Part shown: one piece after another, positions 56,071 through 64,000 of the stretch
How positions within the stretch are numbered: position 1 is the stretch's first letter
How the letters are laid out: each line of letters begins with the position of its first letter
Assembly: GCF_002878395.1 (NCBI RefSeq)
Contig: NC_061120.1
Coordinates: forward strand, 93,000,035-93,064,034
DNA from: Capsicum annuum
Lineage: Eukaryota > Streptophyta > Magnoliopsida > Solanales > Solanaceae
Length of the DNA: 64,000 nucleotides
Direction: 5' to 3'
Notes under the pieces: generated by a model
Told to the model about the DNA's origin: nothing
Database searches by the model: none
The model's input: the letters and a program-made list of their open reading frames with translations, nothing else
Made by a program: the position numbers and the translations under genes

Positions 56071-57372
56071 AAATCTAAGATACGCATACTTTGTTTTTGA
56101 GTGGTAAGTTTCTAACAATATCATCTTCAAACCTCATCTTTCTAAAGCCATTGCATTATTTTTGCCATTGATGCAATAGAGTGAGCAGCTAAGAGCCACA
56201 TTACCAGGTTGGAAAAGCTTAGGCACATTTTATATAATCTCAACATAGTATGAGTTGATTAACCTTTTCTCTCTGTTTTATAGACATACTGGGTAGGATT
56301 TTTTTAAGCTTGAAGAAACATTGGTAAACCTAATTTAATTTGGAACTTTCAAGCCTTCACAACTCAAATTTCATTCTTCACAAGACTTAAATAAGACGGG
56401 ATACTAAAGACTCCATTGTTTCTAATGAAAGGGAGAAGTTCCAGCGGCCAATTTGAATCATCAGTAGATATGATCAAATGTACAGGACTTAAAAGGAAAA
56501 GATAAATCCAGTGACATATACATGCTTGTTCACCGTTTTGTGATTATTTGTGCAACCCATAGGGTTTTTACCACGTGAGGTCCCCTTAGAGAATTTTAAT
56601 TCAAAATGAAAAGGAAAGGAAAACAATAAGTTTCACAGTTAATAAACAAGTAACAAAGACTTACACATCACTAAAAGGAATAGTATAACATAGTTTTTCG
56701 TGAATAAAAGAGGATTCTAAGTGAATTTTTTCCAATATACACTCAATTCCAACTAAGGGTAAAGTCCATATGCTGCATACTATAATGATGCATCAACAGT
56801 CTTTCAGCCAAAAATAAACTAATCTCCCGACAAGTGATTCACATAAAAGTTATATTTTTCTTTCTTTCCGGTTGCAACATTAATAGAAACATCAGTTCAT
56901 CACACAGCAGATATGATATTATTTCTCTTTTCCCTTTTCCAGCACGTAAGTACAAAGTGTTTCTCCTCCTTTCCAATTGCTTTTAGCTTCTACATCAATC
57001 TACTTTTTATTAGTCTAATTTGATTAAACACAAGAATATTGGAATGATGACATTAATATAAGTTGTGAATAGTACAGTAAGTAGCCTAAAAACTGCAAGA
57101 ATTAATGTCCCTTTATACCTCTAGAAACAATCAATTCCAAGATTACCAAGGTAATCTAAGTTGTATGGGGAAATGTCCAACAAAGTTGAGAAGACTGATA
57201 TAGCACTCTACAGAAACCATAAGTGTCAAAAGATAATCAAAGAAAGTTCCAAGTATGTAAATGAGTACGAACCAATATATTAACATAGTTGCACCTACAA
57301 ATGACCAGTTCTGAGAAGTATGATGCCAAAAGTGTTCCATATAGACACCTGCCTAACATCAGATTTCACAGC

Positions 57373-57453
57373 CTCCTAAAGTTTAGCAAGAATATTTTCA
57401 AGCTCTTCAGGGTCTAATTCCTCATCTGAACTTAAAGAAACATAGCACTCGCC
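57373..57453 (-). other. Possible captured exon, acidic
   Basis: The minus strand reads GECYVSLSSDEELDPEELEN ILAKL then stop. The acidic, leucine-rich pattern looks like real protein, but I recognise no family. It would be the first exon of a transcript running toward the APT and TPR exons. Confidence 0.35.
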
Positions 57454-57599
57454 ATACAAAAGGTTGAATCAATTAATTAGAAGGATACAGTAACTTTAAA
57501 ATCACCAAATTAAAGAAGAAAATCCCAAATTTGCTTGGAAATTGAAGTACAAATTGAGAGCTGAAATTGAAGTGGTTGTAAGAGTAGTAAAGAAGTTGA

Positions 57600-57770
57600 T
57601 TTCTGGTCTGAGCACTGGTGGTCGATTGGTGGTAATTATGGTCACATACTGGTGGTGTGTGGTCGGAGTGTACTGTTGGTATGTGGTCAGAGTATACTAG
57701 CGGTATATGGTGTGTGATGTGTGGATGAAACATACTGGCAGTGTGTGGTGATGGAGATGGGGGAGGCTTC
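57600..57770 (-). other. GT-rich low-complexity stretch
   Basis: Repeated TGGTGGT/TATACTGGTGGT/GTGTGGTCGGAG words. The minus strand is open as a His/Pro/Ser-rich frame from 57772 (MKPPPSPSPHTASMF...), which I regard as low complexity, though it could be the start of a captured first exon. Confidence 0.4.
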
Positions 57771-57799
57771 ATTAACAGGGGAGAAGAAGGTGAATCATC

Positions 57800-58026
57800 A
57801 TGTTGCTAGAAAACATTGCAAAATTATGGTAACGGTTCATGCAACCATTGCTATAAGTCACCCTATTACAACGGTTATCCATCAATAGCAATGCTTATAG
57901 CACAAAATAGTTCAACTAAAATAATTTTTTTGCAATGATCGAAAGCGTTGCAATATATGCTCTATAGCAATGCTTTTGGAACCATTGCCAAAAGGCTCAT
58001 TGCAATAGGGGTAATTTCTAGTAGTG
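57800..58026. repeat. Right subterminal repeats and terminal repeat of Pack-CACTA element
   Basis: GGTAACGGTT, GCAACCATTGC, ACAACGGTTATCC, AGCAATGCTT and CCATTGCCAAAAGG words mirror the left end. The last 16 bp (58011-58026) are the terminal repeat GTAATTTCTAGTAGTG. Confidence 0.85.
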
Positions 58027-59245
58027 TCATATGCTCATGGTCTCCCGACCTCTAATCTTCTACCTAACTGGACATTGCAACTGCATCATTGAGCGGGGAT
58101 GCAATAATCCATTTAGATGCATTAAGATATCATCCTGAAAGTCAACCAAGCAAGGCTTCTAGGTATATCCCTATCCTAGACACTAATTCAAATTCCTTAT
58201 TTTATAAAAAAATAAGAACCTTACTCTACTTATCCCCATTTTCTATCTTCTTATTCCCCCTCTTGGGCTTACAAAGTTAACCATATATGTATTCTAAGGG
58301 TTGAAAATCCTTAAAATAGTAAAAAAAGAGGATAAATAAACAACCTAATATTATAAGGAATCCAAACAAACTCAATTCAAAGCAATAGTAATTATTTTCT
58401 TGGCCTTAACCTCAGAAAATGGGGTGTTTAGCCGCTAATGGACATATCGTAATCAAGATCAATGAATATATGATATAATCCATAAATTAACTAAATTAAA
58501 TGAATAAAAATCATATTTGAAGTGTTTTCCATCCCCTCACAAAGCCTCTAAGACGTCCAAGGTGTTTAAAAATGAGTACAAGTGTCCTATTTATAGGATA
58601 CAAGTTTGGCCGTGTATAAATAAAAGTCACGGTGCATTTCTTACTCTATGGGAGTAAGGAGTGAGGCTTATTGCATTTGACATCTACACTTTGCTTTGTG
58701 CATTTGCCTTCCATCCCAAGACTTGTGGCGTTTTTGCACTTGATTTCCAGCTTGTATATCCTTAATACATCATAAAAATAAACTCACAAAGCATACTATA
58801 ACATCAAACACCACGTATTATATCTCAAAACAACACAATATCAAGAACGGTGAACTAGAAACTCAAGCTAAGAACTAGTGTCGATTAATCTTTAGCTTAG
58901 TGTTTTGACTCTTGGCTTGATTCAATTGAACTTTAAAAATTATAAATAAGTTTTAAACACATAATTACATTATAATACCATTACAAACTCATTACTCACA
59001 TTAGAATCTATCGAGATTAACTAGAACAACACCTAACTCAAGCTAGTAACAATAGTTTTCTCGTTTGAAATATAAGTGACCAAATTAAGTAAAAACTTAT
59101 TTGAAAGACACCTTAAACATTGTGATCAAGTACTTAAACCCTTAGATTCTCAATTATATCATCATTAACATATTAAATACATGAGAAGTCCTCCAAAAAA
59201 GGCTCAATAAGCAAGGATAGCACACTAAGGTGCGTAAAACCACCT
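58027..59245 (-). mobile_element. Athila-like element: rest of 3' LTR
   Basis: It continues the LTR interrupted at 51812. A clean TATAAATA box on the minus strand (58589-58596) sits in TATCCTATAAATAGGACAC, marking the U3/R border some 25-30 bp further on. The upper end is estimated from AAGTGTGGGGTGG (minus strand, 59252-59264), a likely polypurine tract. Confidence 0.65.
58589..58596 (-). promoter_or_regulatory. LTR TATA box
   Basis: TATAAATA on the minus strand inside the 3' LTR, in a C/G-rimmed context. Transcription would start near 58560. Confidence 0.65.
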
Positions 59246-61210
59246 CAGATAACCACCCCACACTTAAAGCCATGTTCGTCCTCAAACAACTATTTACTCT
59301 ACATATCATAAGCTGAGGAGACTCTACACCTCTACTATAAGTAAGACACTCAAGCTAGTACTACAATGACAACACAGAATGCAAGTTTCTACACTAAACA
59401 TGTTATGTACACAATTGAAAGTTCAAGAATACTACTTCAAAACATCCTAACCTCAAGAATTGATATACCTAATTGGAAACTCTTACCTATTTTTCAATCG
59501 CAGACATCATATGATTCCCCCAACTATCACAAAAAATGTGCCCTCACCATAAGAGAATTACCCATAATCAGTTACACAAATGCAATTTATAATAGAATGG
59601 GTACGAGAATCAAATTGTGCTCACTTTCACAAGGATTTCACAAGTTATACAAGATTAATCATAGGCTTTTCCTTAGTGTAGTACTTAAATAATATCATAA
59701 TGATGAAGCTTAGGATCAAGTAGGTCTTTAAGGGTTGTAATGTAGACTAAGTAATGGGTAGGAACTATTCTTGCCAGTAATAGTGACTATCTTCCTTAAG
59801 CGCTTTAATACATCTACTTTCATTCAATTCACCTTTAACGACCCATTTACACTACTTCTATCTACCCATATCTTTTGTTTTGCCCTATTTCTTTAAGCTT
59901 ATTCACATACACTATGATGGGAGTATTATATATTAATTCATAAATAAATTTTACCGTTCTTCTTACCCACTTTATGTTACACACCCCTATGATAGCCACC
60001 CTCAACATAAGATATTTTCCTTAGTTGAGGTGCACAATGTCCAAGGAGGACCAGGGCCAAAATAGGTTCATTGTAACACAAATGGGCTAAGAATAGGCAT
60101 TTCTTTAGCTTAAATTTCTTTAATTCCCAACCACAACACATAAACTATACACACCAATAACTATTACTTTGGCTCTTCACTTTTACCTTTATCCTACTTG
60201 AATTTCCAACTTCTTAACTCAATTAATTTTTTACACTAAAGCACTTAGGAGATTTGGATCAAATTAAGGTCTATCAAAGAAGGGGATACAAGCTACATAT
60301 GAGGCTACCAAAGAAAATAAGCTAAAGTCTCAATGGGATTAACTAAGATTATGCACAAAGGTAGGTCAAAAGAAGGTATGAAACATGGATATCAAAGAAA
60401 TGCCTATATCATCTCCTAAACCCATACTCTTTATTTTACTTTGCATACATACCAGGCAAGTTCTAGGCATCAAGTACAACAAGGAATAGACAAACAACCT
60501 TACACACACATGCCACATTCTCAACTCAAGTAGGATCATTGTAGGCTCTTAATCAAACATCACACGAATTCAACATTAAGCCAACAAGTACGAGAGTCAT
60601 TATCATGAGCCTAAGAGTCTTAAAAGTAGTAATTCACACAATCAACATGCTTTTTACATTTAAAATACTTGCATCATCCATTCAAATATAGCACCAACAA
60701 GAACATCTCACTTATTCCTCACATAAACATTTTAAAATTACTCCTAAAAGTGGGAATTTCCCCACCCCATACTTAAAAATCTACTTTATCCCTAAATTGT
60801 ACTTAAAAGTAGAGATAGAAATACTTCCTGAGGCATATAGGCCTAGCTAGTAGAATCTTCATACATCACGGGGTTCTGGGGACCCTATACTTAGTCTTCT
60901 CCATGCTCGCTAGCTTAGGTTTTCCGGTACTCAAACTTTCCATCAACTTGTGACTCAACAAAATCAAAAACTAGTGAAGTAAAAACTAAAAATACTGAAA
61001 ATAAAACATACCTTAACTTTGGGTGCCTCCCAAACAGTGCCTAATTTAGTGTTGCGGAACGACCCAATCTTCAAGTCATATTTTTTCTTTTTCCTCTTCC
61101 TCATACTTGGATGCCATTTCCTTATTCATTTTATACCTCTTAAGTGTGAACTTTCATGGTCAATGACTCTCTCAACAATAGCCTTTTTGGGATCATCAAT
61201 CTGCATCATT
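59246..61210 (-). other. Athila-like element: non-coding spacer in place of pol
   Basis: AT-rich sequence with no RT, RNase H or integrase motif on either strand. Word blocks such as TTTGGGTGCCTCCCAAA near 61018 and the GTTCGTCCTCAAA block near 59275 are of the kind seen in untranslated parts of Athila/TAT-like elements. Confidence 0.6.
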
Positions 61211-61700
61211 TCAGGTTGTGTTAATTGTGTCTTAGGCTCCTCAATAAGGAAGTTCGAAGAAGTGTTTGGTGATTAAACTCCACCACCCTATACTTATCCC
61301 CTTTAATCACTATAATCATGTACAAATCTTTATAGTGGGAGAGTATTTTAAGAAGTTTGTACACTTTGAATACCACCACTTTATCATCAAGCCTCATTAT
61401 GAGTGTGCCCTCTTTCACATCGATCAATGTTACTCCTGTCGCCAAGAATGAATGTTCTAAGATGATTGGCACTCTATCATCTGTCTTAAAATCTAAAATA
61501 GTAAAATCAGCAGGAATAAAAAACTTACCAACTTTGATGAGAAAATCATCTATGATTCTTTTTAGATGGGTTGTGGTCCGGTATGCCAATTGGGGTAACA
61601 CAAAGCTCGATTATATCTTCCCCAAGACCAATGTGCTAAACAAGGAAAGGGGCATCAAGTTGATACCTACCCCCAAATCACTAAGTGTGTAAACCACCCC
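61211..61700 (-). pseudogene. Athila-like element: protease region
   Basis: On the minus strand, DLGVGINLMPLSLFSTL near 61670 is the active-site block (DLG-A/V type). The open frame at 61601-61221 follows with LKRIIDDFLIKVGKFFIPAD FTILDF and VPIILEHSFLATGVTLIDVK EGTLIMRLDD. This is the typical Athila protease core. The usual GRPFLATG reads EHSFLATG here. The frame ends soon after, and RT does not follow. Confidence 0.8.
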
Positions 61701-62149
61701 ACTACTCTCAATTTAAATAGGAAGCGTGAAACTCTAGGGTCTTTGAGCTTATTAAGAATCTTCTGCATCACCACAGAACTATAATCCTAAGTAAGTGCTA
61801 CTATCTCAATATCCTATAGCTTAACTTTGATGGTAACCGTGTCCTTTAAGTACTTGGCGTACTTCGTCATTTCCTGCGAAATATCTAAAAGAGGAAGGTT
61901 AATGTAAAGATCTCTAAATGTGTCAACGAACTTCTTGAAGCACACATTTTCCTTCACTTTTCTAAGCCTCTGTGGTAAAGGTGGTGGTGGTCTGTCCTAC
62001 ACCTATTCAACAAATTTTTCTTTTGAGTACTCAGACTTTCTCAAATTTTTAGCAACTTTGTCATCTAACTACAGAGCTATCTAGTATCTACCTCCTAAGT
62101 TGGTTTTGGAGGTTTTTTATTCAGCTCTTTACCACTCCTCAACTTGATT

Positions 62150-63340
62150 GCCATTACTTGTTTAGGATTTTCAATATTACTTGGCACACCACCTTGAGGC
62201 CTGGCATTTTGTGCTTGCTGTATTTACCCAACTTGCATCTCTAAGTTCTTTTTAGCCACTTGATAGCTCTTTATATCTGCTCATTGTCTCTTTATATCTA
62301 CTGGCAATTGTGCTTGAGCAGCTAAAATTTATTCAGCATCTCTTTGCAATATTTTTAGTGGCCTGATTTCCTTAAACCTGCGGCTACTAAAACTATTGTT
62401 GTTGGTTGTTCCATGATGTATTTGGTGGCTAAGTCTGCTACTTTAGATTGTATGTGTTCCCATGATTTGGTCTTTGATCATTACCCATAAAAATCACTGA
62501 TTTAGGATTTACACCACACATGGCAGTAGAATGACCACTGTTGCCACAAATCTCGCACCAAGTACTCATCTGATGAATTAAATTAACTATTGCTACAAGC
62601 TGTGTAACCCCTAATTTCATATTACTGAGTTGAGTAGTCAACTAATTTTATGATGCAATAATTTGAGAAGATATGATAGTAAATAGGTCCACCTCCAATA
62701 CACTTGCAAACTTCTTTATAGCATTTCTTGAGTTGGAATACCACTCAGGATTCCCTTTTGCAATCTAGTTCAACAAGGTATATAGATCATCATACTTCAA
62801 TTCCAATGTTTGACCACCTATAGCTGAATACTACAAAGTTTTTGTGTTGTGATCAAGTGCCTCAACAAAAGTATTAGCTAGTACCTCATTGGACTATTGA
62901 TGATATGGACAGTTCCAAAGAAGAGCTTTGAAACTCTTCCACATGTGATATAAGTTCTCATCTAACTTCTGTTTGAAGCTCACAATCTCACTGTGTCGTC
63001 TCACAGTCTTGCCAGATGGAAAGAATCAAATGATGAATTTCTGAGATAAGTCATCCTAGATTGTGATTGAACTTTTCATCTCAGCATTCAACCACTTCTT
63101 CTCTTCCCCCAACAGTGAAAAGGGGAAAAGTGCCAGCCTAACATAGTCAGTTGACACACTCGTAGGGATAAATGTGTCACTAATCTCAAGGAAGTTCTGC
63201 AGATGGACTTATGGATCTTCATGTGAAAGCCCCATAAATTATCCACTGCTGATCAAAAGTTGCGCCATGTTCTGTTTCAGCTTAAAGTTACTTCCAACAA
63301 TCGATTTCTGAAAAGAGGAGGTCAAATTTTTCAGAAGTGA
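62150..63340 (-). pseudogene. Athila-like element: gag remnant
   Basis: In order on the minus strand: HLQNFLEISDTFIPTSVSTD, VRLALFPFSLLGEEKKWLNA and FFPSGKTVRRHSEIVSFKQK, the conserved capsid block. Then comes the zinc knuckle CEICGNSGHSTAMC (62521-62560), followed by NPKSVIFMGNDQRPNHGNTY. About ten stops break the frame. The CCHC pattern itself is complete. Confidence 0.82.
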
Positions 63341-63627
63341 GATTGCCACTTCACGAACTATCCTGCGGGCTGGTTGATCTTCATCCATAAGAGTAGGATT
63401 GTCTTATTTCTCTTGAATTTGTGGGATACTATGGAGAAGGACTACTTCTCTACTCAACTAGTGAAACCGTTGATTAGGTTTAGGTCTTGGTTTAACTAAT
63501 TCCAATCCCTTGGCATCTTATTAGTCTGTAAACCTATTTTCTGCAAATTCAATACCAAGAACAAATGTAAAGCACCAAACAAATTAAAAAAGTAAAACTA
63601 AAACTAAAACAGTTGTCAGTTAACAAG

Positions 63628-63646
63628 TCCTTGGCAGCGGTGCCAA
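63628..63646 (-). other. Athila-like element: primer binding site
   Basis: The minus strand reads TTGGCACCGCTGCCAAGGA, corresponding to the TGGCGCCGTTGCCGGGGA site used by Athila/TAT elements (Asp/Glu tRNA-type), with a few transitions. Confidence 0.7.
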
Positions 63647-64000
63647 AAACATGTTGCGCCCAAGCGCACACACAAGTGTACGTGGTCTCATCAAGTAATA
63701 CAGTGGTATCAAATAAAGCTGAATATCGATCCCTTAGAGACTTGTGTTATAAACTATCCAATTCTAGTTTGACTATTGAGATGAAATTGGTTCAAATGTA
63801 ACCAAAAGAGTTTTAAAAGTTTATAAACTAAGAGTAAACTAAAATAATGCAAAAAAGTAAGGACTTTGGACAATCAATGGATGAAAATCTAGGGTTAAAG
63901 CACTATGAACAATCATACTATGCTATTAAACTTCATTAGTCAGATTACTTATCTTGGTTTTGATTTGCAGGGTTTATCATATGGTCATGGTCCCCCGACC
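63647..64000 (-). mobile_element. Athila-like element: 5' LTR (runs past window edge)
   Basis: The LTR end (minus strand GGGCGCAACA) is next to the primer site. Bases 63712-63967 match 51548-51812, and 63968-64000 match 58030-58060 (TATGGTCATGGTCCCCCGACC versus TATGCTCATGGTCTCCCGACC), giving the uninterrupted form of the LTR split by the Pack-CACTA element. Confidence 0.88.

Larger units (their letters stand above)
53550..57370. other. AT-rich interior of the Pack-CACTA element, intron-like
   Basis: Apart from two SINE-related insertions and a 45-bp duplication, I see no coding block. The composition resembles plant introns, so much of it may be captured intron from the APT-like or another gene. 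Confidence 0.45.
51813..58026. mobile_element. Non-autonomous CACTA element carrying host exons (Pack-CACTA type), 6214 bp
   Basis: The left end TACTACTAGAAATTAC and right end GTAATTTCTAGTAGTG are 16-bp inverted repeats, except that the outermost left base is T, not C. TCA lies on both sides (51810-51812 and 58027-58029). The unoccupied site TTTATCATATGGTCATGG is present near 63953-63977 in the paired LTR. Inside are subterminal repeats, two SINE-type insertions and - strand exons from at least two host genes. No TNP2 or transposase_24 sequence is present, so mobility would depend on enzymes from another CACTA copy. Confidence 0.9.

Noticed and set aside
59366..59692. 108-codon frame in the Athila-like spacer
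   Set aside because: No recognisable domain, and the strand is opposite to the element; treated as chance.
1..64000. An intact host gene or a new cellular system
   Set aside because: Every coding block recognised is transposon-derived or a captured fragment with stops; I found no complete host gene, RNA gene or gene cluster.

Overview
The window is plant nuclear heterochromatin and contains no intact host gene. The host is almost certainly a member of the Solanaceae. The evidence is two copies of the TS-SINE/RTE-LINE 3' end ending in TTG repeats, one SolS-type SINE, and several Tekay/Del-like Ty3/gypsy elements whose long LTRs begin TGTAAYACCCC. I cannot separate Capsicum from Solanum. Two runs of exactly 100 N (5761-5860 and 36401-36500) are assembly gaps.

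Layout. (1) From about 1 to 13193 lies most of an old autonomous-type CACTA (En/Spm) transposon on the + strand. It has a non-coding 5' region carrying a retroposed insertion with a 16-bp target duplication, a 4.4-kb minisatellite of 76-bp units arranged as 152-bp dimers, a decayed TNP2 transposase gene (6971-10492), a second transposase-type gene (10717-12594), palindromic subterminal repeats, and a 3' end at 13193. Its 5' end lies outside the window. (2) From 13194 to 36400 there is a nested stack of + strand Ty3/gypsy elements. A is interrupted by CACTA and by B, B's 3' LTR is truncated at C, and C and D share one LTR in the order LTR-internal-LTR-internal. (3) From 36501 to 46650 there are - strand elements: an E LTR next to the truncated 3' LTR of F, F itself without most of RNase H and all integrase, and F's 5' LTR. 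(4) From 46651 to 51552 there are two further + strand LTR/leader units, the second with a gag start. (5) From about 51548 to 64000 there is a - strand Athila-like element that has gag and protease but no RT or integrase, with a 3' LTR and part of a 5' LTR. Its 3' LTR is split by a 6.2-kb non-autonomous CACTA element (51813-58026).

The most noteworthy item is that 6.2-kb element. It has matching CACTA ends and a TCA target duplication, and the unoccupied site can be read in the other LTR at about 63940-63985. Inside, on the - strand, it carries exons taken from at least two unrelated host genes: an adenine phosphoribosyltransferase exon and two exons of a TPR protein. The splice phases of the APT exon and the first TPR exon fit each other.

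Nothing here works as a cellular pathway. What can be read is order of insertion, mode of decay (repeated CAG to TAG changes, microhomology deletions, internal LTR deletions) and gene capture. Domain identities come from reading translations by eye; no database search was possible.
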